Origin: Hymenobacter taeanensis
Lineage (GTDB): Bacteria > Bacteroidota > Bacteroidia > Cytophagales > Hymenobacteraceae
Assembly: GCF_013137895.1 (NCBI RefSeq)
Contig: NZ_CP053538.1
Location: 2,511,001 to 2,575,000, forward strand
Length of the DNA stretch: 64,000 bases
Reading direction: 5' to 3'
The position numbers and the translations under genes are program-made. Below are positions 34,494 through 43,160 of the stretch, in pieces (position 1 is the first letter of the stretch; the number at the start of each line of letters is the position of its first letter). The notes under the pieces were generated by a model that was given only the letters and a program-made list of their open reading frames with translations, was not told the origin of the DNA and ran no database searches.

Positions 34494-35156
34494 TTATTGG
34501 CTGCCTGCTTTTGCAATAGCCTCAGAGGAATGAACCCGTATGCCGCCGCCCTCATCTTCGGCGGCGTGCAGCATGGCCCGGGCCACCGTATCGGCCCCGA
34601 TAGCGCGGTAGGCACGCAAGGGGCCCACCAGCAGGGGGCGGAGCGCCCGTAGTAAAACGCTCCCAATTTGCTCGCCCAGCCGTTTTTCGAGGCGCTGGCC
34701 CAGGAGCAGGGAGGGCCGGAAAATATGAATGGCCCGGAAGGGAGCCTCACGCACGGTGTCCTCCATTTCGCCTTTCACCCGGTTATAGTAAAACCGCGAG
34801 CTGGCATCGGCCCCCATGGCAGAGATAAGCAAAAACTGCGCGGCAAAATTACCTGCCGTGAGGGCCGCCAGCTTCACCACGTATAAGAAATCAACCTTGT
34901 AAAAAGCCTCTCTACTGCCCGCCTGCCGCAATGTAGTGCCCAGGCAGCAGTACACGTCATCGGCAATGAGCTGCAGCCGGTGTTGCTCCAGTTGCTCCAG
35001 ATCAAAGATGCGCTGTTCTAGCTTGGGATGTACCAGCGGCAAGGGGCGGCGACCAACAGCAATTACCCGCGAGTAACGGTCAGACGCCAAAAGCAAGGGG
35101 AGCAGCTGACTGCCTACCAGGCCACTTGCGCCAGCAATAAGTGCGGTTTTCTGCAT
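34494..35156 (-). CDS. NAD(P)H-binding Rossmann protein (HTATIP2-like)
   Basis: The 220-aa protein starts MQKTALIAGASGLVGSQLLP at 35156, a clean NAD(P)-binding motif, followed by VIAVGRRPLPLVHPKLEQ and DDVYCCLGTTLRQAGSREAF. FLLISAMGADASSRFYYNRVKGEME follows (Y...K of the short-chain type), then FRPSLLLGQR. These match the atypical SDR group with HTATIP2/YwnB. The substrate is unknown; members often act on quinones or as redox sensors. The longer reading to 35291 is not supported. Confidence 0.88.
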   Translation of the reverse strand: MQKTALIAGASGLVGSQLLPLLLASDRYSRVIAVGRRPLPLVHPKLEQRIFDLEQLEQHRLQLIADDVYCCLGTTLRQAGSREAFYKVDFLYVVKLAALTAGNFAAQFLLISAMGADASSRFYYNRVKGEMEDTVREAPFRAIHIFRPSLLLGQRLEKRLGEQIGSVLLRALRPLLVGPLRAYRAIGADTVARAMLHAAEDEGGGIRVHSSEAIAKAGSQ

Positions 35157-35317
35157 GGTAACCCGCGCACGGCGGTGATAGGAAAGAGAAAAGAGCCGGC
35201 GCCTCCACCCGATACGTAAACCGCTCATGAACGGTGCGCCACTGCTGCGGCAGATACCAAATAAGGCTCGTCCGTTGCCCGCCCCCCCCAATGAGTACCT
35301 CCGCCTATCTAAAAACG

Positions 35318-35371
35318 ACTACCGCTTACCAACAGCGGCCGTAGCTAGGCCAGTTGTGTGTAAGCGGTAGT
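35318..35371 (-). terminator. Hairpin after cvfB
   Basis: ACTACCGCTTAC and GTAAGCGGTAGT are a perfect 12-base inverted pair in the 240-base gap after the cvfB stop. The loop contains TAGGCCA (35346-35352). No T run, so weak as a terminator. Confidence 0.5.
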
Positions 35372-35396
35372 AGGTAGTGCGCAAAGAGCGGGCTTG

Positions 35397-36230
35397 TTAC
35401 TTTCCGGCCACTAGTCGCGTCTGCTCGGGCTCTAGCTGCACTTCTCCGCGCTTATACAGGGTGCCAAGGGCCTTCTTAAATACTTTTTTGCTCATGCCTA
35501 AGCGGCGGTAAATGTCTTCCGGTTCGCTTTTATCTCCCAGGGGAAGAGTGCCCCCAGCCTGGCGCAGAGCTTCCAGTAGGGTGTCGGCGGCGGCCAGGGC
35601 CTCATCGTAGCCGAGGCGCTGCAGGCTCAGGTCGAGCTTGCCATCGGGGCGGATGTGGCGGACGTAGCCGGTGTGCACGTCGCCGAGGCGCAGGGGTTTA
35701 AACACTTCATTGTGGTAGAGTAGGCCCTGGTGGGTGCCATCCACAATAACTTTGTAGCCTAAATCAGTTTCCTCGGCTACAAACAGGTCGGCGGTATCGC
35801 CTTCTTTCCCGGGGTAGGGAGCATCGCTCAGAAACCATTCCCATTTGGCAGAGGCCACAATGCGGTCGGAGGTATCATCGAGGTACACAAACACCGTGGC
35901 ACGCTCACCGGGGCGCAGGTTACGGCGCAGGTTGCTGTAGGGCAGCAGCAAGTCCTTTTCCAGACCCCAGTCGAGGAAAGCACCGGTGGAGGTTACGTCT
36001 CGAACGGTGAGCGTTGCGAACTGGCCTACGCGGGCGTACGGCTCCAGGGTGGTGGCAATAAGGCGGTCTTCGGAGTCGCGGTACACAAATACGCGCAGCA
36101 CGTCGCCAATCTGGGTGCCCTCCGGAATATACTTGCGCGGTATCAGCAGGTCGCCGTCGTCAGAAGTAAGGTACATGCCGAAGTCGACCTCGCGGGCTAC
36201 TTCCAGTTCGTTGAAATCACCAAGATTCAT
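35397..36230 (-). CDS. cvfB: CvfB-like S1 RNA-binding protein
   Basis: The 277-aa protein has tandem S1-like domains: an N-terminal segment (MYLTSDDGDLLIPRKYIPEG), a first S1 part (GQFATLTVRDVTSTGAFLDW), a second (GKEGDTADLFVAEETDLGYKV), and a third (LRLGDVHTGYVRHIRPDGKLDLSLQ). A winged-helix tail follows (IYRRLGMSKKVFKKALGTLYKRGEVQLE). This is the YitL/CvfB family layout, implicated in RNA binding and virulence gene control in Gram-positives; here the role is unknown. An exact -7 box is at 36289-36296. Confidence 0.93.
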   Translation of the reverse strand: MNLGDFNELEVAREVDFGMYLTSDDGDLLIPRKYIPEGTQIGDVLRVFVYRDSEDRLIATTLEPYARVGQFATLTVRDVTSTGAFLDWGLEKDLLLPYSNLRRNLRPGERATVFVYLDDTSDRIVASAKWEWFLSDAPYPGKEGDTADLFVAEETDLGYKVIVDGTHQGLLYHNEVFKPLRLGDVHTGYVRHIRPDGKLDLSLQRLGYDEALAAADTLLEALRQAGGTLPLGDKSEPEDIYRRLGMSKKVFKKALGTLYKRGEVQLEPEQTRLVAGK

Positions 36231-36288
36231 AGGGTTCCGGTTATTGCTGGGCGGCTCAGGAGTGCTGCTTGCGCCCTGAGCCGTTGGG

Positions 36289-36296
36289 CAAAGGTA
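36289..36296 (-). promoter_or_regulatory. -7 promoter box TACCTTTG of cvfB
   Basis: Exact TAnnTTTG on the minus strand, about 60 bases before the cvfB start. Confidence 0.55.
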
Positions 36297-36369
36297 CTTT
36301 TGAAAATGAGGAATACAGCCTGCGTAAGGAGTGGCCTACACGCCCCGCTGCCACCCAGCAGCTAGCACC

Positions 36370-38283
36370 CTACTGGTAGCGCACCGCACCCGGCTGGCCG
36401 AAGCTGAAGTCGCTGAAGTCATAGTACGGCCGCGAGTTCTCGAAGATGCGAATGCCGTTGGGCGTGCTCATGCCGCGCGGGTAAAAACCGAAGGAAATTT
36501 GCAGGGTGCGCAGGGCGGCGTATTCATTCCGGAAGCGAAGGCCAATACCGAAGCCCGTGTAGGGCGAGTCGTAGAGAGGCAAGGGGCGCTCGGGGTCTTT
36601 TGCGTTCAGCCACGCCACGTCGGCAAAGGCAATGGCCGCCATCCGGAACCCCAGAAACGACACTGGCGTGTACATGGTGGTTTCGTAGTTGACGACTACC
36701 CGGCTGGTGCCCAGCAATAGCTCGCCGGGCCGGAAGCCCCGTAGGCCATGCTCGCCCTCAATACTCAGCGGCCGCTCACCGAGCTGGCGGTTAAGCCCAA
36801 TGATGTTGCGCGTCCAGAAGAAATGGCGCCACTGGTAGTTGCCCGTGTGGTAGAGACGCGTGAAGTACAGCAACTCCAGCCCCACGGAGCCCTGCTGCCA
36901 ATCCTGGTCGTACACGCGCTGGTAGCTGCCTACCTCGCCGTTTACATACAAGTAGCCGTGTTGTGGGCTGTAGCGGGCGTAGGCCAGTCGGGCACCGTAG
37001 TAGCGGCGGTTGCTGCGCTCATTAAACTCGTAGCCCGTGGTAAGGCTGGCCAGCGTGCCCGTCGGGATGTCCTCAGTGCGCCCAAAGCCAAACAAGTACT
37101 TATCCTTATAGTAGCGGCGCACACTGTAGCCAATGGTGCCTAAGGTCAGGTTGGAATTATAGTCGTTGGGGTAGGCGCGCCGGTCGAAGCTGGTGCGGAT
37201 GTTGCGCGCCGACACAATAAGGCGCCCGGGGTTCTCGTAGCCCAAGTCATAACTGCGCAAGTGAAAAGACCGGCCCAGCCAGGCATCCTGCACGTTGTAA
37301 CGCTGCGCCTGGAAGATGTACGGGTCTTCGTCGGAGCCGTCGCCGGCCGTGGCCACAATGCCGTTTCGGCGCTGGTAGCTGATGGAACCGGCGTAGCGGG
37401 TATTAACCGAGTAAAAGTCGCGGCTGAAGCGCAGGGTAGTTTCTTCGTTGCGGGTTTCGTTGCGGTAGAGGGCCTGCCCATAAATAAAGTTCCGAAAGGG
37501 CACCAGGTAACTGCCGATGTAGCGCCAGCTCTGGGCGCCGGGGCCCGTATCGGTGCGGCCGTAGTCGAGCCGGTTCCGGATCTGGTGGCCCTGGCCCAGG
37601 AAGTTAATGTCGCGGAGGCCAATGCCGCCGGCCCCCACATCGCGCAGCTGAAATGAGCCGCTGATGCTGAACACGTCCTTGGTAATAACCTGAATATCTA
37701 CGCTGTCGGCGGTAGCGGTGCGCTCATTCACAAATACGCGCGCATCCAGAATCTCCGAGGTCTGGCGCAGCAAACGTTCCGATTCCGACAAATCCTGCGG
37801 CTCCAGCTCATCGCCCACCCGAAACAACAACACCTGCCGGATGCGCGAGCGGGTGGTTTTGATGTGAAACGTGTTGCCGGTTTTCTCTAGGATGTTGCGC
37901 GGAATGCGCGTAGAGTCAGAAATGCTGAAGCCAAAGGCATCAAGCGTGCGAATATTGATGCTCCGCACAATTTTGTAGTTGTGCTGATCAAACTGGCGGT
38001 CTAGCAGTACGGCATCCAGACCAGCCTTGTCTTCGCGGCGCTCCGTGAAGTTGAACAGGGCCGAGGTAACCTTACCCGCAATGGTTTTGCGCTTGCTGTA
38101 GGCCTTGAGGCTGTTAAGCATACGCTCCTCATCGAAGCGGCGGCGCAGGGAATCACGCCGGGCGGCCGGGCGGGTAATGGTATCGGCGGGGGCAGCGGCA
38201 GGGGCGCTTTGGGCTACGGCGGGCGCGCACAGGCCCAGGCCCGTCAGCCACCACAAGAACCCTAAGCAAACCAGATACTTCAT
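36370..38283 (-). CDS. BamA/TamA-like outer-membrane protein
   Basis: The 637-aa protein has a signal peptide (LVCLGFLWWLTGLGLCAPAVAQ), a POTRA-like periplasmic part (YKIVRSINIRTLDAFGFSIS, LFRVGDELEPQDLSESERLL, VDIQVITKDVFSISGSFQL) and a C-terminal 16-strand barrel with many Tyr/Arg/Gly segments. It ends with MRIFENSRPYYDF-type strands. It resembles TamA/BamA homologues that insert proteins or lipids into the outer membrane. It is shorter than BamA because of fewer POTRA domains. No tamB partner is visible. Confidence 0.85.
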   Translation of the reverse strand: MKYLVCLGFLWWLTGLGLCAPAVAQSAPAAAPADTITRPAARRDSLRRRFDEERMLNSLKAYSKRKTIAGKVTSALFNFTERREDKAGLDAVLLDRQFDQHNYKIVRSINIRTLDAFGFSISDSTRIPRNILEKTGNTFHIKTTRSRIRQVLLFRVGDELEPQDLSESERLLRQTSEILDARVFVNERTATADSVDIQVITKDVFSISGSFQLRDVGAGGIGLRDINFLGQGHQIRNRLDYGRTDTGPGAQSWRYIGSYLVPFRNFIYGQALYRNETRNEETTLRFSRDFYSVNTRYAGSISYQRRNGIVATAGDGSDEDPYIFQAQRYNVQDAWLGRSFHLRSYDLGYENPGRLIVSARNIRTSFDRRAYPNDYNSNLTLGTIGYSVRRYYKDKYLFGFGRTEDIPTGTLASLTTGYEFNERSNRRYYGARLAYARYSPQHGYLYVNGEVGSYQRVYDQDWQQGSVGLELLYFTRLYHTGNYQWRHFFWTRNIIGLNRQLGERPLSIEGEHGLRGFRPGELLLGTSRVVVNYETTMYTPVSFLGFRMAAIAFADVAWLNAKDPERPLPLYDSPYTGFGIGLRFRNEYAALRTLQISFGFYPRGMSTPNGIRIFENSRPYYDFSDFSFGQPGAVRYQ

Positions 38284-38504
38284 AGCGCAATAATAGCTCG
38301 CAGCTACCCTCTTGCAAGGTACAGCTTAACCCGCTTTCATGCTTGATTTCCTGTGGCGGCTACTTGCTTTCAGGTTACTAAAAATTACTCGCCAGTCAGG
38401 AGAGAAAGACTGCCTTTGCGGGAACATTTCTAATGAAATTAGTCTTAAGATATATTGCGCAATTCGGCGCAAGCTGCTATTTTTAAGCCGACAAACCGCC
38501 CCGT

Positions 38505-39770
38505 ATGAACGAGCGTATCCAGGAAAAGCTAAGTATTTTGGCAGATGCCGCGAAGTACGATGTATCGTGCTCTAGCAGCGGCGGAAAGCGCAAAAACGAG
38601 AACAAGGGCCTGGGCAATGCTGAAGGCATGGGCATCTGCCACAGCTATACCGAGGACGGTCGTTGCGTGAGCCTGCTGAAAATCCTGCTCACCAATCACT
38701 GTATTTTCGATTGCGCCTACTGCGTGTCAAGAAAGAGCAACGATGTAAAGCGCGCCGCCTTTACCGTGGAGGAAGTGGTGGACCTGACCATGAACTTCTA
38801 CCGCCGCAACTACATTGAGGGGTTGTTCCTGAGCAGTGGCATTTTCTCCTCGCCCGATTATACGATGGAGCGCCTCGTGCGCATCATTAAGAAGCTGCGC
38901 ACCGAGCATAATTTCAATGGCTACATTCACGTGAAAGCCATTCCGGGTGCTTCGGAGGAGTTGATTCAGGAAGCCGGCTTGTACGCCGACCGCCTGAGCG
39001 TGAATATTGAGCTGCCTTCGGAGATGAGCCTCACGGCACTGGCTCCTGAGAAGAACTACCAGGAAATTCTGACGCCCATGGCGCAGATCCGCGACGGCAT
39101 TCAGCAGAATAAGGAGGAAAAGGCCTTGTTTAAGAAGGTGCCCCAGTTTGCCACGGCTGGCCAGAGCACTCAGCTTATTGTAGGGGCCTCCGCCGAGAAT
39201 GACCACCAGATCATTCAGCTCACTGACTCGCTGTACAAAGGCTATGGATTGAAGCGAGTGTACTACTCAGGCTACATCCCCGTGACCGACGATGCCCGCC
39301 TGCCCCAGCTCACGCAGCCGCCCCTTATTAGGGAGCACCGCCTCTACCAGACCGATTGGCTCATGCGCTTCTACGGCTTCCAGGCCGATGAAATTCTGGA
39401 CCCTGAGCATCCTTTCCTCGACCTGGAGGTAGACCCCAAGCTGGCCTGGGCCCTACGCAACCGCCACGTGTTCCCGGTAGATATTAATACCGCCGACTAC
39501 GAGATGATTCTGCGCATTCCGGGGGTGGGTGCCCGTTCTGCCAAGCGCATTGTAGCCGCTCGCCGGTTTGCCCCAATCACCCTCGACCACCTGCAGAAAT
39601 TTGGCGTGGTACTCAAGCGTGCCCGCTATTTTATTACGTGCCGCGGTCAGGCCCTGGAAAAGCGCGACTACGATGAGCAGACTATCCGTCGCCAGATTCT
39701 GTTTGGAGCCGGCTCAGTACGCTCAGCGCTGGTTACGCAGCAGCTAGATCTGTTTGCCCAAGCCAGCTGA
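38505..39770 (+). CDS. Radical SAM putative DNA modification/repair protein (TIGR03916 type)
   Basis: The 421-aa protein has a radical-SAM cluster CIFDCAYCVSR (CxxxCxxC, about residues 72-82) after LLKILLTNH. The middle part YIHVKAIPGASEELIQEAGL and LSVNIELPSE fits the barrel, and a C-terminal helix-hairpin-helix IPGVGARSAKRIVAARRFAP suggests DNA binding. It matches the family that is normally paired with a TIGR03915-type protein; a candidate partner lies at 41035-41967, two ORFs downstream. The substrate is not known. An uncertain TATTTTTA box precedes it. Confidence 0.92.
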   Translation: MNERIQEKLSILADAAKYDVSCSSSGGKRKNENKGLGNAEGMGICHSYTEDGRCVSLLKILLTNHCIFDCAYCVSRKSNDVKRAAFTVEEVVDLTMNFYRRNYIEGLFLSSGIFSSPDYTMERLVRIIKKLRTEHNFNGYIHVKAIPGASEELIQEAGLYADRLSVNIELPSEMSLTALAPEKNYQEILTPMAQIRDGIQQNKEEKALFKKVPQFATAGQSTQLIVGASAENDHQIIQLTDSLYKGYGLKRVYYSGYIPVTDDARLPQLTQPPLIREHRLYQTDWLMRFYGFQADEILDPEHPFLDLEVDPKLAWALRNRHVFPVDINTADYEMILRIPGVGARSAKRIVAARRFAPITLDHLQKFGVVLKRARYFITCRGQALEKRDYDEQTIRRQILFGAGSVRSALVTQQLDLFAQAS

Positions 39771-39902
39771 CCTACTGAGCGGTGAGCTACAGAAGGAGGT
39801 GGCAGCAGCGCCGCCTAGCTGCAGATGGCTACATATTAAACAGTATCCCAACCTTATACAACCATACCACCAACCTAGTAGCCATCCTCAACCACTAACA
39901 CC

Positions 39903-40088
39903 ATGACTATCTCTCATCGCGCCGCCGACGCGTCGGCCGCCACTGCTGAAGCCGCTAAACCTATGAAAGTAGCCCGGATTGCCTGCTGCTGTAAGCTTGC
40001 TGATTTACTCCCGATAGTGCAGCAATTGCACCAGGAAGCTGCCCGGGCGCATGCCGCCAAGCGGGGCCAGCGCTCAGAGGCAGCCTAG
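39903..40088 (+). CDS. Small Cys-rich ORF, 61 aa
   Basis: The ORF starts MTISHRAADASAATAEAAKP, has MKVARIACCCKLADLLPIVQ and a basic tail. The ACCCK run is unusual. Third-position GC resembles neighbouring genes, and an untranslated-looking leader with CCAACC repeats precedes it, so a real small protein is plausible. There is no signal peptide. It overlaps no other gene, being between the radical-SAM gene and the epoxide hydrolase. Chance ORF remains possible. Confidence 0.4.
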   Translation: MTISHRAADASAATAEAAKPMKVARIACCCKLADLLPIVQQLHQEAARAHAAKRGQRSEAA

Positions 40089-40139
40089 AAACTGCCCGTG
40101 GCGGGCAACCTCCGTTCCGGGGAAGTGGTAGGAGAGAGG

Positions 40140-41024
40140 GTGACTTATGAACTTGAGTATACCTTCGTCCGCACCAATGGCATTTCCCTGCATGTGGTGC
40201 AGTGCGGCCCGGCAGAGGGGCCCCTGGTAGTTTTGCTGCACGGCTTTCCGGAGTTTTGGTATGGCTGGCGCCACCAGATAGAGGCGCTGGCTGCCGCGGG
40301 CTACCGCGTGTGGGTCCCCGACCAGCGCGGCTACAACCTCTCCGACAAACCCCCGCGGGTGCACGACTACCAGATAGAGCAGCTAGGAGCTGATGTTTTG
40401 GGTTTGCTTGATGCCGCCGGCGAGCAGCAAGCTTTTGTGGTCGGGCATGACTGGGGGGCGGCCGTAACGTGGTGGCTGGCGGGGCATCACCCGGAGCGAC
40501 TAAAACGCGTGGCTATCCTGAACGTGCCGCACCCAGCGGTGCTAGGCCAGGCACTGCGCCACACACCCCGTCAACTGGCTAAGAGCTGGTATATTTTCTT
40601 TTTTCAGCTGCCTTGGTTACCTGAGCAGCTGTTTCGGCGGCGCCAGTTTCAGTTTGGGCGCCGGGCCCTGCGGGGCACCAGCCGCATTAACACCTTCACC
40701 CGCGAAGACCTTAAGCAGTACGTGGCAGCCTGGGCCCGGCCCGGGGCTCTTACTGGCATGATTAATTGGTACCGAGCGGCTTTCCGAAAGGCCCGGCGCG
40801 TAGGCCAGGTAAGGCGCATTGCCATTCCAGTCCGCATTCTGTGGGGCCGCCAAGATGCTTTTCTGGAACCCAAGCTGGCGGAGCTAAGCGTAGGCCAGTG
40901 CGACAATGCCGAGCTGATGTACTTTGACAAGGCCACTCACTGGCTGCACCAGGAAGAGCCCACTGCCGTGAATAAACTCTTGCTTGACTTTCTGGCGGCG
41001 GAGCCTGCTTCCTCACTTTCCTGA
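40140..41024 (+). CDS. Epoxide hydrolase-like alpha/beta hydrolase
   Basis: A GTG at 40140 with an AGGAGAG-like site before it gives VTYELEYTFVRTNGISLHVV; a GTG at 40098 would add 14 residues. The 294-aa protein has HGFPEFWYGWR (oxyanion hole), a nucleophile Asp in VGHDWGAAVTWW near residue 111, an acid in WGRQDAFLEP and the His in THWLHQEEP. The Asp nucleophile rather than Ser points to epoxide hydrolase or dehalogenase chemistry. It separates the two putative DNA-repair partners. The substrate is unknown. Confidence 0.88.
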   Translation: MTYELEYTFVRTNGISLHVVQCGPAEGPLVVLLHGFPEFWYGWRHQIEALAAAGYRVWVPDQRGYNLSDKPPRVHDYQIEQLGADVLGLLDAAGEQQAFVVGHDWGAAVTWWLAGHHPERLKRVAILNVPHPAVLGQALRHTPRQLAKSWYIFFFQLPWLPEQLFRRRQFQFGRRALRGTSRINTFTREDLKQYVAAWARPGALTGMINWYRAAFRKARRVGQVRRIAIPVRILWGRQDAFLEPKLAELSVGQCDNAELMYFDKATHWLHQEEPTAVNKLLLDFLAAEPASSLS

Positions 41025-41034
41025 TTTATCCTCT

Positions 41035-41967
41035 ATGAGCCGTTCCCTCACGCCACCCCGTCGTTCTAGCACTTCGGCTCCTGTTGCCACTGGAGGTGCC
41101 AGTACCCGTGCCCGGGTTGCGGCCCTCAGCAACCCGCCGCTAGATTACGTGTACGATGGCTCGTTTGAAGGGCTGCTTTCAGTGCTGTTTGCCATTTACG
41201 ACCGCAAAGCAGCGCCCAACACCATTCAGCCACTGGGCACGGTGCAGGGTGGCCTCTTCGCACAGCCCGTGGAGATTGAAACGGATGAAGCTACCGCCGC
41301 CCGAGTCTGGGAGGGCCTGTTGCGGCACATGGACCAGGAGGCTCGCACCCGCCTATTTCATGTGTTCCTGAGTGAACAGCCTGATCGGGAGCTACTTGTT
41401 TTCCGCTACGCTGACTTAGCCATGCGCACCGGCCGCGACATCTCCGACAATTATACTGATGAGAATGTGCGCCGCGTAGCCCACATTGCCCAGCAGATGT
41501 ACCGTGAGAAGCACCGTATGGAGGCTTTTGTGCGCTTTGAGAAAACCAGCGACGAGCTGTTTCACGCCACCATCGAGCCCGACTTTGACGTGCTGCCGCT
41601 CATTGCTCCCCATTTCACTAAGCGCTACGCCGACCAGCGCTGGCTGATATTTGACAAACGCCGCCGCTACGGCCTCTACTACGACCTCACGCGCACTGAT
41701 GTGGTAGAGTTTGAAACCACCGCGCCCCAGCGCAACACCGATATTTCCGCCACTGTGCTCGATGAGCGGGAGCCCTTATTCAAGCTGCTCTGGCAGTCCT
41801 ACTTCGACCACGTAAATATTCCGGAGCGCAAGAACATGAAGCTGCACCGCCGCCACATGCCTTTGCGCTACTGGCGTTACCTCAGCGAAAAGCAGCCCCG
41901 GGAGCAACGCTTCGAGCCCATCAAAAATAAACGCCCACCCGGCGGCCAATCGGCTCTGGGCAAGTAG
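41035..41967 (+). CDS. TIGR03915/DUF4130-type putative DNA metabolism protein
   Basis: From the ATG at 41035 the 310-aa protein has a low-complexity start (SLTPPRRSSTSAPVATGGAS), then the DUF4130 pattern YVYDGSFEGLLSVLFAIYDR, LFHVFLSEQPDRELLVFRYA, VRRVAHIAQQMYREKHRMEA, FVRFEKTSDELFHATIEPDF, and a C-terminal HFTKRYADQRWLIFDKRRRY. This is the partner family of the radical-SAM protein at 38505. In other genomes the pair is next to or fused with uracil-DNA glycosylase-like proteins. The biochemical role is unproven. It starts 11 bases after the epoxide hydrolase stop, so the two are co-transcribed. Confidence 0.9.
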   Translation: MSRSLTPPRRSSTSAPVATGGASTRARVAALSNPPLDYVYDGSFEGLLSVLFAIYDRKAAPNTIQPLGTVQGGLFAQPVEIETDEATAARVWEGLLRHMDQEARTRLFHVFLSEQPDRELLVFRYADLAMRTGRDISDNYTDENVRRVAHIAQQMYREKHRMEAFVRFEKTSDELFHATIEPDFDVLPLIAPHFTKRYADQRWLIFDKRRRYGLYYDLTRTDVVEFETTAPQRNTDISATVLDEREPLFKLLWQSYFDHVNIPERKNMKLHRRHMPLRYWRYLSEKQPREQRFEPIKNKRPPGGQSALGK

Positions 41968-42195
41968 CTGCAGTAGGCAGAAGCGGGCTACAGCAGGGAG
42001 GAGTTTACGTAACCCAGGGCACTGGCCTAGAAGAAGGCCAACCACAAGCATAACAGCGAGAGAGGGATTTTGGTGGTTGGACGATAAGCGAAAACCCTAA
42101 ATTGCGGCCGCAACTACAGCAGGTGGCCGTGTTATGCGTATAGTCGCCTGCGCCGTTGGCTTAAACCCAACGCATACCTTACATCTCTTCGCAGT

Positions 42196-43053
42196 ATGAG
42201 TAAAATAATCGTTTTTGGTGCATCTGGTCAGTTGGGGCAGTGCCTGCAGCACGTAGCAAAGGAAAAAGGCATTACCGATATTGTATTTCTGCCGGAAGAG
42301 CAGGCCAACATTTTGAAGCCGGAGGTGCTCCAAGCGGCTTTTGCTGAACACCAACCCGCGTATTGCATCAATTGCGCTGCCTATACCGCCGTTGATAAAG
42401 CGGAAGATGAAGTTGAGCTAGCCCGCCAAATCAACCGTGATGGGGTGGCCAACCTCAGCAAGCTGTGCGGAGAGTTTGGCACCACGCTCATCCAGATTTC
42501 CACTGATTTCGTGTTTGCCGGCACCGGCAACGAGCCCCTGACGGAGACTGATGAGGCTGAGCCTATCAGTGTATACGGCCTCACAAAACTGGAGGGCGAG
42601 CAGGTCATTTCAGAATACACAGAGCAGTTCTTCATCCTGCGCACCAGCTGGCTTTATTCTGAGTATGCCAACAACTTCGTGAAAACCATGCTCAAGTATG
42701 GCCGCGAGCGGGACGAGATGAAGGTTATCTGGGACCAGGTAGGCACACCCACCTACGCCATTGACCTGGCAGACTGCATTCTTACCATCACTGAAACCCA
42801 GAACCAGCAGTACGGCATCTATCACTACAGCAACGAGGGCCTGACCTCGTGGTATGACTTCGCCAAGGCCATTTTTGAGCTGAGCAATACTACCGTCCGA
42901 ACGCTGCCCATCCGCACCGCTGAGTACCCCACTAAGGCTACCCGCCCAGCGTACTCCGTAATGGACAAGTCAAAAGCTAAAACGCAGCTAGGCGTATCTA
43001 TCCCGCACTGGCGCGACAGCTTGGAAGTGTGCATCAGCCGCTTAGAGGCGTAG
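42196..43053 (+). CDS. rfbD: dTDP-4-dehydrorhamnose reductase
   Basis: RfbD catalyses the last step of dTDP-L-rhamnose synthesis for surface polysaccharide. The 285-aa protein starts MSKIIVFGASGQLGQCLQHV, has INCAAYTAVDKAEDEVELAR, STDFVFAGTGNEPLTETDEA, the YxxxK motif YGLTKLEGEQ and FILRTSWLYSEYANNFVKTM, with a C-terminal PTKATRPAYSVMDKSK. Length and motifs are typical. No other rml genes are nearby, so the pathway is dispersed. A bidirectional terminator follows. Confidence 0.95.
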   Translation: MSKIIVFGASGQLGQCLQHVAKEKGITDIVFLPEEQANILKPEVLQAAFAEHQPAYCINCAAYTAVDKAEDEVELARQINRDGVANLSKLCGEFGTTLIQISTDFVFAGTGNEPLTETDEAEPISVYGLTKLEGEQVISEYTEQFFILRTSWLYSEYANNFVKTMLKYGRERDEMKVIWDQVGTPTYAIDLADCILTITETQNQQYGIYHYSNEGLTSWYDFAKAIFELSNTTVRTLPIRTAEYPTKATRPAYSVMDKSKAKTQLGVSIPHWRDSLEVCISRLEA

Positions 43054-43068
43054 CGTAGTGTAATACTT

Positions 43069-43118
43069 AGCCCAAAGCAACAGCGCTGGCCACATGGCCG
43101 GCGCTGTTGCTTTGGGCT
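43069..43118. terminator. Bidirectional terminator between rfbD and desaturase
   Basis: AGCCCAAAGCAACAGCGC and its perfect complement (43069-43086, 43101-43118), extended by TGGCC/GGCCG pairing, separate convergent genes. Confidence 0.85.
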
Positions 43119-43160
43119 AAGCAGTAGAGGCCTGGTGAAGCTTCAGGAAACAGGGTTTTT

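Noticed and set aside
34421..34750. N-terminal extension of the 189-aa barrel protein
   Set aside because: It overlaps the downstream end of the NAD(P)-binding gene and would hide the signal peptide.
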